Shown here: one piece after another, positions 37,873-48,575 of the stretch | Layout: every line of letters begins with the position of its first letter | Position numbering within the stretch: the stretch's first letter is position 1 | DNA from: JACVRW01 sp963765135 | Lineage (GTDB): Bacteria; Actinomycetota; Thermoleophilia; Solirubrobacterales; Thermoleophilaceae | Assembly: GCA_963765135.1 (NCBI GenBank) | Contig: CAVXUX010000004.1 | Location: 186,001 to 250,000, forward strand | Direction of reading: 5' to 3' | DNA: 64,000 nt | Made by a program: the position numbers and the translations under genes | Notes under the pieces: generated by a model | Seen by the model: the letters and a program-made list of their open reading frames with translations, nothing else | The model's database searches: none | Told to the model about the DNA's origin: nothing

Positions 37873-39840
37873 ATGAACGAGATTCAGCGCGAGGTGCTGC
37901 GTGCGATCGCCGACACGGTGGTCCCGGCCGTCGAGCGCGCGGACGACCCGCACGGCTTCTGGGCTCGCTCGGGCAGCGAGCTCGGCGCGCACGAGGCGGT
38001 CGCCGAGGCGATCGCCCAGATGCCCGAGCTCCAGCGCGAGGGGCTCGGTCAGCTTGCCGACGGCCTGGCGCGGATGGGCTTCGTCGGGGCATCGCAGCGC
38101 TCGCGCGAGCAGCTGCTGCGCAACCTGTCCGCGCTCGGCCCGGAGGCCGCGGCCGGCGCGCAGGCGCTGGTCGGACTGTCGCTCTTCTTCGCCTACTCGA
38201 TCCCCGATCCCGCGACCGGCGTCAACCCGCTCTGGGCCGAGTTCGGCTACCCCGGCCCGGGCGCGCCGCCGCAGGAGCTGCCCAGGGCCGCGGCCGCGCT
38301 CGTCCCCGACTCCGACGAGGCCGTCTACGAGGCCGACGCCGTAGTGGTCGGCTCCGGCGCCGGCGGCGGGGTGATCGCCGCGGCGCTCGCCGAGGCCGGC
38401 CAGCGCGTGATCGTGCTCGAGGCGGGCGGCCTGTTCGAGGAGGCCGACTTCAACGGCTACGAGCTGTGGGCCTACCAGAACCTCTACTGGCGCGGCGGGC
38501 CGAATCCGACGGCCGACATGAACGTGTCGCTCTACGCGGGCGCCGGCTACGGCGGCGGCACCACGATCAACTGGACCAACTGCCTGCGCACCAAGCCCTG
38601 GGTGCGCGAGCAGTGGGCGCGCGAGCACGGGCTCGAGGGTCTCGACGGACCGGAGTTCGACCGCCACCTCGACGCGGTCTGGGAGCGCCTGTCGGTCAAC
38701 GACCGGTGCTCCGAGCTGAACGGCACCCAAACCTTCATGAAGCGGGGCGCGGAGCGGCTCGGCTGGTCGTTCAAGACGATCACGCGCAACATCGACGCGG
38801 CCCGCTACTCGGCCGACAGCGCCGGCTTCATCGGGTTCGGCGATCGCACCGGCGCCAAGCAGTCGACCGCGCGCACCTATCTCGCCGACGCTCGCGAGCA
38901 CGGCGCCGAGGTGATCGCCCGCTGCTTCGCGCAGCGCGTGCTCGTCGAGGGCGGCCGCGCGGCGGGCGTGGAGGCGCTCTACGCGGACCTCGAGACCGGG
39001 CACACCGCGCGGGTCACCGTGCGGGCGCCGCGCGTGGTGGTCGCCTGCGGCGCGCTCGAGTCGCCCGCCCTGCTGCTGCGCAGCGGCATCGGCGGCCCGG
39101 CCGTCGGCGAGAACCTGCGCCTGCATCCGTGCACCGCGGTCGGCGGCCAGTACGAGACCGAGACGCGCGCGTGGTGGGGCGCGCCGCAGGCCGCCCTGGT
39201 CGACGAGTTCGCGAACGTCGAGGACGGCTACGGCTTCCTGATCGAGTCGACCCAGTACGCGACCGGCACGGCCGCCGCGGCCACGCCGTTCGTCTCGGGC
39301 GCCGACCACAAGCAGGCGATGAGCGAGCTGCCCTTCGGCGCGACGTTCATCGGGCTGGTGCGCGATCACGGCGCCGGCCGGGTCACGATCGACGAGGCGG
39401 GCCAGGCGGTGCCCTGGTACTCGCTCACCAATCCGCAGGACGTGCGCACCACCCACCGCGCGCTGGAGGCGCAGGTGCGCCTGCACGTGGCCGCCGGCGC
39501 CCGCCGGATCGCCGCGCTGGCCGAGGGGATGCCCGAGTGGCGCGTGGGCGACGACGTGGACCGCTACGTCGAGCGCCTGCAGCGCGTGCCGCTGCGCGCG
39601 GGCGGGTTCCGGCTGTTCGCCGCGCACCAGATGGGCACCTGCCGGATGGGCTCCGACCCCCACACGAGCGTGGCTAACCCGTACGGCGAGCTGCACGACA
39701 CGCCGGGAGTCTGGATCGGCGACGCGAGCGCGTTCCCCACACCTTCCGGCACCAACCCGATGATCACGATCATGGCGCTCGCCCACAGGACGGGCGAGGC
39801 GATCCTCACGACCAGCGCGACCGAGGCGGTAACCGCATGA
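37873..39840 (+). CDS. GMC-family FAD oxidoreductase (alcohol oxidase-like)
   Basis: The 655-residue protein has an N-terminal helical region of about 150 residues. It is followed by the FAD motif ADAVVVGSGAGGGVIAAALAEAGQRVIVLEAGG, the GMC signature GAGYGGGTTINWTNCLRTK and the C-terminal GVWIGDASAFPTPSGTNPMITIMALA. HQMGTCRMGSDP holds the catalytic His region. The N-terminal extension is that of long-chain fatty-alcohol oxidases and related bacterial enzymes. With the coupled aldehyde dehydrogenase it would take an alcohol to an acid. The start ATG follows GAGGGAGAG. Confidence 0.88.
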   Translation: MNEIQREVLRAIADTVVPAVERADDPHGFWARSGSELGAHEAVAEAIAQMPELQREGLGQLADGLARMGFVGASQRSREQLLRNLSALGPEAAAGAQALVGLSLFFAYSIPDPATGVNPLWAEFGYPGPGAPPQELPRAAAALVPDSDEAVYEADAVVVGSGAGGGVIAAALAEAGQRVIVLEAGGLFEEADFNGYELWAYQNLYWRGGPNPTADMNVSLYAGAGYGGGTTINWTNCLRTKPWVREQWAREHGLEGLDGPEFDRHLDAVWERLSVNDRCSELNGTQTFMKRGAERLGWSFKTITRNIDAARYSADSAGFIGFGDRTGAKQSTARTYLADAREHGAEVIARCFAQRVLVEGGRAAGVEALYADLETGHTARVTVRAPRVVVACGALESPALLLRSGIGGPAVGENLRLHPCTAVGGQYETETRAWWGAPQAALVDEFANVEDGYGFLIESTQYATGTAAAATPFVSGADHKQAMSELPFGATFIGLVRDHGAGRVTIDEAGQAVPWYSLTNPQDVRTTHRALEAQVRLHVAAGARRIAALAEGMPEWRVGDDVDRYVERLQRVPLRAGGFRLFAAHQMGTCRMGSDPHTSVANPYGELHDTPGVWIGDASAFPTPSGTNPMITIMALAHRTGEAILTTSATEAVTA

Positions 39841-41276
39841 GCACGACGACGCAGACCCTGACCCGCGACAAGCTCTACATCGGCGGCGAGTGGGTCGACC
39901 CCGCCGGCGCGGGGACGATCGACGTGATCAACCCGACCACCGAGGAGGTCATCGGCAGCGTGCCCGAGGGCACGGCCGAGGACGCCGACCGCGCCGTGCT
40001 GGCGGCGCGTGCCGCGTTCGACGGCTGGTCGCAGACCTCCGTCTACGAGCGCGCCGCCCTGTGCGAGGCGATCGGCGCCGGTCTGGCCGAGCGCGGCGAC
40101 GAGCTGGCGGCCCTGATCACGACCGAGCTGGGCATGCCGATCGGCCTGTCGCGCATGATCCAGGCGGGCCTGCCGTCGCTCACGTTCTCCTCGATGCCTC
40201 AGCTGGTCGAGGAGATCGAGTGGGAGGAGGAGGTCGGCAACTCGCTGATCGTGCGGGAGGCGGCCGGCGTCGTGGTCGCGATCACGCCCTGGAACTATCC
40301 GCTGCACCAGATCGCCAACAAGGTCGCGCCGGCGATCGCGGCCGGCTGCACGGTGGTGCTGAAGCCAAGCGAGGTCGTGCCGCTCAACGCGTTCGTGCTG
40401 GCCGAGGTGTGCGAGGCCGTCGGCCTGCCGGGCGGGGTCTTCAACCTGGTCACCGGCACGGGCCCGGTCGTGGGCGAGGCGATCGTCTCCCACCCGCAGA
40501 CCGACATGGTCAGCTTCACCGGCTCCACGCGCGCGGGCCGGCGCGTGTCCGAGCTCGCGGCCCAGTCCGTGAAGCCGGTCTCGCTCGAGCTGGGCGGCAA
40601 GTCGCCCAACGTGATCCTCGACGACGCCGACCTCGAGCAGGCGGTCGTCGACGGCGTGGCCAAGTGCTTCCTCAACTCGGGTCAGACCTGCAGCGCGCTG
40701 ACGCGCATGCTCGTCCCGCGCGACCAGCTTGAGCAGGCCGAGCGGATCGCCGCGGCGGTGGCGGACGAGGCGTTCACGCCGGGCGACCCGTTCGTCGACG
40801 GCAGCGCGCTCGGGCCGCTCGTGTCGGAGGCCCAGCGAGAGCGCGTGCGCGGGTACATCGAGAAGGGCCAGGCCGAGGGCGCCAAGCTGGTCACCGGCGG
40901 GGCCGAGCCGCCCGAGGGGCTCGACAGCGGCTACTTCGTGCGGCCGACGGTCTTCTCGGAGGTCACACCCGAGATGACGATCGCCCAGGAGGAGATCTTC
41001 GGGCCGGTGCTGGCGATCATGCCCTACGACGACGAGGACGACGCCGTCCGGATCGCCAACGACACGATCTACGGCCTCGCCGGCGGGGTGTGGTCGGCGG
41101 ACGAGGAGCGGGCCAAGCGGGTCGCCGCGCGCATCCGCACGGGCCAGGTCGACATCAACGGCGGCGCCTTCAATCCGATGGCGCCGTTCGGCGGTTACAA
41201 GCAGTCCGGGCACGGCCGCGAGCTGGGTCGCTATGGCCTCGAGGAGTTCCTCGTCGCCAAGTCCCTGCAGCTCTGA
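39837..41276 (+). CDS. NAD(P)-dependent aldehyde dehydrogenase
   Basis: The 479-residue enzyme has all ALDH landmarks. These are the cofactor loop TPWNYPLHQIANKVAPAIAAG, FTGSTRAG, the general base Glu in LELGGKSPN, the catalytic Cys in NSGQTCSALTR, and the terminal FGGYKQSGHGRELGRYGLEEF. It oxidises aldehydes to acids in the cytoplasm. The ATGA overlap with the GMC oxidoreductase shows that the two act in sequence, alcohol to aldehyde to acid. The physiological alcohol is unknown. Confidence 0.95.
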   Translation: MSTTTQTLTRDKLYIGGEWVDPAGAGTIDVINPTTEEVIGSVPEGTAEDADRAVLAARAAFDGWSQTSVYERAALCEAIGAGLAERGDELAALITTELGMPIGLSRMIQAGLPSLTFSSMPQLVEEIEWEEEVGNSLIVREAAGVVVAITPWNYPLHQIANKVAPAIAAGCTVVLKPSEVVPLNAFVLAEVCEAVGLPGGVFNLVTGTGPVVGEAIVSHPQTDMVSFTGSTRAGRRVSELAAQSVKPVSLELGGKSPNVILDDADLEQAVVDGVAKCFLNSGQTCSALTRMLVPRDQLEQAERIAAAVADEAFTPGDPFVDGSALGPLVSEAQRERVRGYIEKGQAEGAKLVTGGAEPPEGLDSGYFVRPTVFSEVTPEMTIAQEEIFGPVLAIMPYDDEDDAVRIANDTIYGLAGGVWSADEERAKRVAARIRTGQVDINGGAFNPMAPFGGYKQSGHGRELGRYGLEEFLVAKSLQL

Positions 41277-41285
41277 AATAACCGC

Positions 41286-41372
41286 CTATACTCGGCAGTC
41301 GACTTTCAGCCGTACGTCGTCCCGGTCCCCGGGGCGGCGCCTGAAGGGTGGGCCTCGCGGTCCACCTTTTTT
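41286..41372 (+). promoter_or_regulatory. Promoter and attenuator-like leader of the rimP-nusA-infB operon
   Basis: A good -10 box, TATACT, lies at 41286-41291. The leader then carries GC-rich inverted stretches and ends in a classical intrinsic terminator. GGTGGGCC (41347-41354) pairs with GGTCCACC (41359-41366) with one G-T pair and a TCGC loop, followed by six T residues (41367-41372). Only 16 nt separate the T-run from the rimP ATG, so no promoter fits between them. The hairpin would therefore stop the operon's own transcript unless antiterminated. It may equally end transcription from the aldehyde dehydrogenase gene. Confidence 0.7.
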
Positions 41373-41388
41373 ACGAGTAAGACCGGAT

Positions 41389-41813
41389 ATGCAGACGACC
41401 CCACTTCAAACCGAGATCGAGCAGCGACTCGCCTCCGCGGAGCCGGAGGTCGAGGTGCTGGCGTGCGAGCAGGTGGGGACGGAACGCCTGCGTGTGTTCA
41501 TCGACCACCCGGACGGGGTCAGCCTGGACCTGTGCGCGCGGGTCACCGAGCACCTGCGTGACGTGCTGACGCGGTACGGCCTGGAGGTGTCCTCGCCAGG
41601 CCCGGAGCGGCCGCTGACCAAGCCGGATCACTTCCGGCGCTTCATCGGCCGCCGGGCGCGCGTGCGCCTGCGCGAGCCGCGCGATGGCCACAAGAGCTTC
41701 ACGGGGGAGCTCGTCGGCGCATCCGACGACGAGGTGACCGTTGCCGCGGAGGACGGGTTGGTGGCGATCGCGTACTCCGAGATCAATCGCAGCAACCTTC
41801 TGGAGGGAGAGGG

Positions 41814-41817
<4 letters not shown>
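41389..41817 (+). CDS. rimP: Ribosome maturation factor RimP
   Basis: The 142-residue protein has the RimP N-domain (LRVFIDHPDGVSLDLCARVTEHLRDVL followed by YGLEVSSPGPERPL, the conserved SSPGxxRPL). Its C-terminal SH3-like domain is (KSFTGELVGASDDEVTVA). It helps assemble the 30S ribosomal subunit. The start is ATG 41389, since earlier in-frame codons lie across the terminator hairpin. It overlaps nusA by 4 nt. Confidence 0.93.
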
Positions 41818-43370
<1,553 letters not shown>

Positions 43371-43375
43371 ATCCA

Positions 43376-43633
43376 CTGCGTCGCTGTGTCAGCTGCCGCC
43401 GCTCGCTCCCAAAGGGCGAGCTGCTGCGACTGGTGCGCGGCGATGGCGAGGTCCGGGTGGATCCCGCCGCGGTGGCAGAGGGGAGGGGCGCCTACGTGTG
43501 CGACCGTCCCGAGTGCGCCGATAGCCTCGCTGCGGGCAGAGCGCTCGCGCGGGCCTTTCGGGCGCCGGTAACAGTGCAACAGGAGACCATAGACTTAGTT
43601 CGCCAATGGCAAGAAAGCGTGTCCACGAGATAG
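43376..43633 (+). CDS. ylxR: YlxR (DUF448) RNA-binding protein, probable CTG start
   Basis: The frame contains the DUF448 signature RRCVSCRRSLPKGELLRLVRG and the later GRGAYVCDRPECADSLA, which are typical of YlxR between nusA and infB. No ATG, GTG or TTG lies near the expected start. The CTG at 43376 follows GAGGAG by 11 nt and gives the expected N-terminus, so a CTG start is proposed. YlxR binds RNA and has been linked to RNase P regulation in Bacillus. The end overlaps infB by 28 nt. Confidence 0.88.
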   Translation: MRRCVSCRRSLPKGELLRLVRGDGEVRVDPAAVAEGRGAYVCDRPECADSLAAGRALARAFRAPVTVQQETIDLVRQWQESVSTR

Positions 43634-46155
43634 CGAAGGAACGGGGGATCTCCAGCAAGGAGGCCCTTGAAGTCCTGCGCAAAGCCGGCCTCGAGGTGAA
43701 GGTCGCAGCCTCCAGCGTCGAGGAGGAGGACGCCGCGCGGGCGTTCGGCAACGGCGCGGCCGCCGCCCCGGCGAAGCCCGAGGCTGCGGACGCGAAGGCC
43801 GAGGCGAAGGGTGCGAAGCCGGCCTCGAAGGCCAAGGCCAAGGCCGAGGCGGCCCCGGCCGCGGAGGCCAAGTCCGACGACGGCCAGGATGGTGGCGCTG
43901 CTCGTCGGCCGCCTCAGGCCCGTCCCGAGATCCGCCCGTCCGACGACGCGCCCGTCCGGCGCGCCGGGCCCGAGGGTCGTGGCCCGCGCATCCTTCAGGA
44001 CGCTCCGCCGCCGCAGGAGCGCCAGCCGACTCAGGACCGTGGGCCTCGCTCCGGCGGCGGTGCCGGTCCCAGAGGCCCGCGCCAGGACTCCGGATCGCGT
44101 GCCGGCGGTGGCCCGCGCTCCGGTGACGGTCAGGGCGGCGGTCCGCAGGGCGGGCGCGGCGGGGCGCGCCCCGGCCGTGGTGGCCGCGGCGAGGCCGGCG
44201 CGGGCGGCGACGGTGGTGGCGGCGGCCGGCGCCGGCGCGTGGTGATCGACTCCCAGGCAGCCCGGCGCGACCGCACTCCGCCGCCCCAGCAGTCGCAGCC
44301 CCCGCGCCGCGGCCGTGGCCGCAGGCGCCGCCCACAGTGGGTCGAGCCCGATCTCGAGGCGGAGGCGCAGGCGCGGCTGGAGGCCGAGCAGCAGGAGGAC
44401 CCCGCGGTTCAGGTGCGCTCGGGCTCGACCGTCAAGGAGGTGGCCGAGTCGCTCCAGCTCGGCGCCCCCGAGGTGATCAAGAAGCTGATGGAGCTGGGCG
44501 AGATGGCCACGCTCACCCAGACCCTGTCCGACGAGGCGATCGAGGTGCTCGCCGACGCGTTCGGCAAGAAGGTCGACATGATCGGCGCCACCGAGGACGC
44601 GGAAGAGGAGCCCGCCTTCGAGGACTCCGACGAGGACCTGATCGATCGCCCGCCGGTGATCACGATCATGGGCCACGTCGACCACGGCAAGACGTCGCTG
44701 CTCGACGCGATCCGCGAGACCGAGGTGGCCGCCGGCGAGGCGGGCGGGATCACGCAGCACATCGGCGCCTACCAGGTCCACCACGACGACCACACGATCA
44801 CGTTCCTCGACACGCCCGGCCACGAGGCCTTCACGGCCATGCGCGCCCGCGGCGCCAAGGTCACCGACATCGCGGTGATCGTGGTGGCCGCCGACGACGG
44901 CGTCATGCCGCAGACCGTCGAGGCGATCGACCACGCCAAGGCCGCCGGCGTGCCGGTGATGGTCGCCGTCAACAAGATCGACAAGGAGGGCTCCGACCCC
45001 AACCGCGTCCGCGGCGAGCTGGCCCAGCAGGGCCTCACGCCGGCCGACTGGGGCGGCGACACCGAGTTCGTCGACGTCTCGGCCAAGACCAGGCAGAACC
45101 TCGACGACCTGCTCGAGACGCTGGTCACCCTCGCCGAGATCCAGGAGCTCAAGGCCAACCCCGACACCGACGCCTCCGGGTTCGTGATCGAGTCGAAGCT
45201 CGACCCCGGCCGTGGCGCCGTGGTGACGCTGCTCGTGCATCGCGGACGCTTGAAGGTCGGCGACGCGATCGTCGCCGGCGAGCACATGGGCCGCGTGCGG
45301 GCGATGAACGACTACCGCGGCCAGCGGGTGGAGGAGGCGACGCCGGGCATGCCGGTCGAGATCCTCGGCTTCGACGGCGTCCCGGCCGCGGGCGAGAACT
45401 TCCGTGTCGTCGCCAACGAGCGCGAGGCGCGCCGCGTCGCCAACGAGCGCGGCATCAGGATGAAGCAGGCGGCGCTCGCGCGGCAGGCCACGCGCCGCGT
45501 CTCGCTCGAGGACGTGCTCGCGCGCGCCGAGCGGGGCGAGAAGGAGCTCAACCTGGTCGTCAAGGCCGACGTCGCCGGCTCGCTCGAGGCGCTCGCCGAC
45601 GAGATCGCGCGCCTTCCGCACGAGCAGGTGACCGTGAACATCATCCGCGACGGCGTCGGCGGCATCTCCGAGTCCGACGTGATGCTCGCCGCGGCCTCCG
45701 ACGCGGTCGTGATCGGATTCAACGTGCGCCCCGTCGGCAACGCGGCCCAGGTGGCCGACCAGGAAGGCGTCGAGATCCGCACCTACTCGGTGATCTACAA
45801 CATCGTCGAGGAGCTGCGCGCGGCGATGGAGGGCCTGCTCGAGGCCGTCGAGGTCGAGGAGCAGATCGCCACCGTCGAGGTGCGCGCGACGTTCAAGGCC
45901 TCACGCGTCGGCACGATCGCCGGCTCGTACGTGACCGACGGCACCGTCCGGCGCGGGGCGCAGTGCCGCCTCGTGCGCGACGGCACGGTCGTCTACGACG
46001 GGCGCATCGGCTCGCTGCGCCGCTTCAAGGACGACGTCCGCGAGGTGACGGCGGGCATGGAGTGCGGCATCGTGCTCGAGAACTACCCCGACGTGAAGGA
46101 GGGGGACGTGATCGAGGTGTACGAGAAGAAGCAGGTGGAGCAGACGCTCTCCTAG
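43606..46155 (+). CDS. infB: Translation initiation factor IF-2
   Basis: The 849-residue GTPase has an N-terminal IF2_N helix bundle (RVHEIAKERGISSKEALEVLRKAGL). A long Ala/Pro/Gly/Arg-rich linker (about residues 40-250) follows, then a second IF2_N-like segment and the G domain with GHVDHGKTS, DTPGHEAF and NKID. Two beta-barrels and the C-terminal fMet-tRNA-binding domain follow. It places initiator tRNA on the 30S subunit. Linker length and Arg-Gly richness are typical of actinobacteria. It overlaps ylxR and abuts the DUF503 gene by one base. Confidence 0.97.
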   Translation: MARKRVHEIAKERGISSKEALEVLRKAGLEVKVAASSVEEEDAARAFGNGAAAAPAKPEAADAKAEAKGAKPASKAKAKAEAAPAAEAKSDDGQDGGAARRPPQARPEIRPSDDAPVRRAGPEGRGPRILQDAPPPQERQPTQDRGPRSGGGAGPRGPRQDSGSRAGGGPRSGDGQGGGPQGGRGGARPGRGGRGEAGAGGDGGGGGRRRRVVIDSQAARRDRTPPPQQSQPPRRGRGRRRRPQWVEPDLEAEAQARLEAEQQEDPAVQVRSGSTVKEVAESLQLGAPEVIKKLMELGEMATLTQTLSDEAIEVLADAFGKKVDMIGATEDAEEEPAFEDSDEDLIDRPPVITIMGHVDHGKTSLLDAIRETEVAAGEAGGITQHIGAYQVHHDDHTITFLDTPGHEAFTAMRARGAKVTDIAVIVVAADDGVMPQTVEAIDHAKAAGVPVMVAVNKIDKEGSDPNRVRGELAQQGLTPADWGGDTEFVDVSAKTRQNLDDLLETLVTLAEIQELKANPDTDASGFVIESKLDPGRGAVVTLLVHRGRLKVGDAIVAGEHMGRVRAMNDYRGQRVEEATPGMPVEILGFDGVPAAGENFRVVANEREARRVANERGIRMKQAALARQATRRVSLEDVLARAERGEKELNLVVKADVAGSLEALADEIARLPHEQVTVNIIRDGVGGISESDVMLAAASDAVVIGFNVRPVGNAAQVADQEGVEIRTYSVIYNIVEELRAAMEGLLEAVEVEEQIATVEVRATFKASRVGTIAGSYVTDGTVRRGAQCRLVRDGTVVYDGRIGSLRRFKDDVREVTAGMECGIVLENYPDVKEGDVIEVYEKKQVEQTLS

Positions 46156-46454
46156 TGGCGTTCGTCTGCATCCTCGATATCGAGCTGCACTTCCCCGAGA
46201 ACGGCAGCCTGAAGGGCAAGCGGCGGGAGCTGTCGTCGCTGAAGGCGCAGCTGCACCGGCGCTTCGGGGCCGCGGTCGCCGAAACCGCGCATCACGACCT
46301 CTGGCAGCGCGCCGGTCTCACGGCGGCACTCGTCGGCCGCGACGCCGGTCTGCTCAAGGATCGGGCCGCGGAGGTCGAACGCTACGTGTGGGGGATGTTT
46401 CCCGACGGAGCCAGTGTGGAAAGCGATCTCATATCTACCGAGGACCTGCATTAG
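46155..46454 (+). CDS. DUF503 family protein
   Basis: The 99-residue protein reads VAFVCILDIELHFPENGSLKGKRRELSSLKAQLHRRFGAAVAE. This is the DUF503 (YlxP) pattern of a ferredoxin-like fold, with the conserved SLKxKR segment. These genes sit between infB and rbfA in Gram-positive bacteria, as here. YlxP is implicated in ribosome maturation. The GTG start overlaps the infB stop by one base. Confidence 0.9.
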   Translation: MAFVCILDIELHFPENGSLKGKRRELSSLKAQLHRRFGAAVAETAHHDLWQRAGLTAALVGRDAGLLKDRAAEVERYVWGMFPDGASVESDLISTEDLH

Positions 46455-46455
46455 A

Positions 46456-46791
46456 GTGGCTTTAGACCGCATGCGCAGGGTGAACGAGGCGGTCCGTGAG
46501 GTCCTGTCGGCACGGATCGCCGAAGGGCTGAATGACCCACGCATAGGCTTTGTGACCTTGACTTCCGTAGAGACCAGTACCGACTTGCGGCACGCCCGCG
46601 TATACGTGAGCGTGCTCGGCGACGAGTCCGAACGCGCCGCGACGCTGGCCGCGTTGGGGTCGGCTCATGGCCTGTTTCAGAAGGCAATCGCGAGCGAACT
46701 GCGAATGAAGCGGACACCGACGCTGCAGTTCGTGTTCGACGAGTCGATCGACCGCGGCATGCGGATCTCGGAATTGCTTGACGATCAATGA
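46456..46791 (+). CDS. rbfA: Ribosome-binding factor A
   Basis: The protein of about 111 residues has the KH-like RbfA sequence (MRRVNEAVREVLSARIAEGLNDPRIGFVTLTSVETSTDLRHARVYVSVLG and LRMKRTPTLQFVFDESIDRG). It helps 16S rRNA 5'-end maturation on 30S subunits. The start is GTG 46456 (VALDRMRR) or the ATG five codons later; both fit. It overlaps nrnA as ATGA. Base composition of this gene is slightly lower in GC than its neighbours. Confidence 0.94.
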   Translation: MALDRMRRVNEAVREVLSARIAEGLNDPRIGFVTLTSVETSTDLRHARVYVSVLGDESERAATLAALGSAHGLFQKAIASELRMKRTPTLQFVFDESIDRGMRISELLDDQ

Positions 46792-47774
46792 GCATCGCCA
46801 CCGGACATGAAGAGGTGCTGGCCGAGCTGCGCAGCTCGGACAAGCTCCTGCTGACCACGCACGAGAACCCGGACGGGGACGCGCTCGGCTCGCTGCTGGC
46901 GATGCACTGGATCCTCGAGCAGCTCGGCAAGGACTCGCTCATGTACATGTCGCCGGACGAGTTCCCGCTGCCCTGGGAGTACCGCGGCTGGACGTTCGAG
47001 CGGCTGGCGGGCACCCCGCCCGACGACGTCGCCGAGCGCACGATCGTCTTCCTCGACTGCGGCAACATCGACCGCATGCCGGTCGACTTCCTCCAGGCCG
47101 ACGGGCTGCACATCCTCAACATCGACCACCACCACGACAACACGCGCTTCGGCACGGTCAACCTGGTGGTCCCGCAAGCGTCCTGCACCGCCGAGATCGT
47201 CTGGCACCTCGCCAAGGAGCTGGGGGCGGAGGTCACGCCCCGCATCGCCGACGCGCTGTACACGGGCCTGGTCACCGACACCGGCAAGTTCATGTACGAG
47301 AACACGACGCCCGAGGCGCACCGCATGGCCGCGGAGCTGATCGAGGCGGGCGTCGCGCCGCACGCGGTCTACCGCCGGCTCTACGAGGACCTGCCTTTCC
47401 GCCGCCTGCTGCTGCTCCAGCGGGCGCTGGCCAGCATCGAGCGCCACGACGGCGGCGCGATCACGACCTCGCACCTGGTCAAGGACGACTACGAGCAGAC
47501 CGGCGCCCAGGAAACGGACTCCGAGGGCGTCGTCGACCACCTGCGCGCCGTCGAGGGCACCGCGGTTGCGGTGCTGGTGCGCGAGCTCCTCTCCGACGAC
47601 CGCGACGGCATGCGCAAGGTGAGCCTGCGCGCCACCGACGGTCGCGTGGACGTGTCGCGCATCGCGCGCGAGTTCGGTGGCGGCGGGCACCCGCAGGCCG
47701 CCGGGTTCGCGACGGCCCTGCCGTACGCGGAGCTGGTCGAGAAGCTGCGCGCCCTCGTGCGCGAGCAGCTCTGA
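46788..47774 (+). CDS. nrnA: DHH-family bifunctional oligoribonuclease/PAP phosphatase NrnA
   Basis: The 328-residue protein has the DHH motifs TTHENPDGDALGS, VFLDCGN, NIDHHHDNTRFG and TGLVTDTGKFMYENT. The DHHA1 domain at the C-terminus carries the RNA-binding FGGGGHPQAAGF. NrnA degrades short RNA (nanoRNA), cyclic-dinucleotide products (pApA/pGpG) and 3'-phosphoadenosine-5'-phosphate. The position between rbfA and truB is the classic Gram-positive one. Confidence 0.95.
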   Translation: MSIATGHEEVLAELRSSDKLLLTTHENPDGDALGSLLAMHWILEQLGKDSLMYMSPDEFPLPWEYRGWTFERLAGTPPDDVAERTIVFLDCGNIDRMPVDFLQADGLHILNIDHHHDNTRFGTVNLVVPQASCTAEIVWHLAKELGAEVTPRIADALYTGLVTDTGKFMYENTTPEAHRMAAELIEAGVAPHAVYRRLYEDLPFRRLLLLQRALASIERHDGGAITTSHLVKDDYEQTGAQETDSEGVVDHLRAVEGTAVAVLVRELLSDDRDGMRKVSLRATDGRVDVSRIAREFGGGGHPQAAGFATALPYAELVEKLRALVREQL

Positions 47775-48575
47775 ATCTGACCGCGACCGCCGGGCGTCCT
47801 GCTCCGCGCGAAGCCGGCCGGGGTCACGTCGCACGACGTGGTCGCCGAGGTGCGCCGCTCGCTGCCGCGCGGCACGAAGGTGGGCCACGCCGGCACGCTC
47901 GACCCGTTCGCGACCGGGCTGCTGCTGGTGCTGATCGGCCGCGCCACACGCGCCCAGCGCTTCCTGATGGGGCTGCCCAAGACCTACCGGGCGGTCGCGC
48001 GGCTCGGCTGGACCTCCGACACCGGCGACCGCGACGGCGAGCTGACCGAGACCGGCCGCATCCCAGACCGGCTGGAGATCCCGGTCGGCGAGCAGCTGCA
48101 GCGCCCGCCCGCCTACTCGGCGGTCAAGGTCGGCGGCGAGCGGGCGTACGCGCGCGCCCGGCGCGGCGAGGCGGTGGAAACGCGCGAGCGCCCGGTGACC
48201 GTCCACCGCGCCGAGCTGCTCTCGCACGAGGGCGATCGGGCCGGGTTCGAGATCGAGTGCAGCGCCGGCACCTACGTGCGCACGCTGATCGCCGACCTCG
48301 GCGACGCCTACTGCGAGGAGCTCGAGCGCACGGCGATCGGCCCGTTCCGTCTCGCCGACGCGGGCCCCGATCGCCTCGTGCCGCTCAGCGAGGCGCTCGC
48401 CTTCCTGCCCGCGCGCGCCCTCACCGAGGACGAAGCCGCGGCGGTGCGTCATGGCAGGCGCGTCGGCGGGGAAGCCGATCGGGCCACCAGGCTGATGGCG
48501 GGCGACGAGCTGATCGCGATCGCGGAGCCACGAGCGGACGAGCTCCAGCCCGTCGTAGTGTTCGAGCCCGCATGA
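47771..48575 (+). CDS. truB: tRNA pseudouridine(55) synthase TruB (start irregular)
   Basis: The catalytic motif GHAGTLDPFATGLLLVLIG (Asp nucleophile), KTYRAVARLGWTSDT and RPPAYSAVKVGGERAYARARRGE identify TruB, which modifies U55 of tRNAs. The nearest canonical in-frame start, GTG 47838, would remove the motif VLLRAKPAGVTSHD. I infer a start at CTG 47771, overlapping the nrnA stop as CTGA, with one extra G in GGG at 47792-47794. Alternatively CTG 47799 could start without a frameshift. The PUA domain and the end of the gene are intact, and it overlaps ribF as ATGA. Confidence 0.88.
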
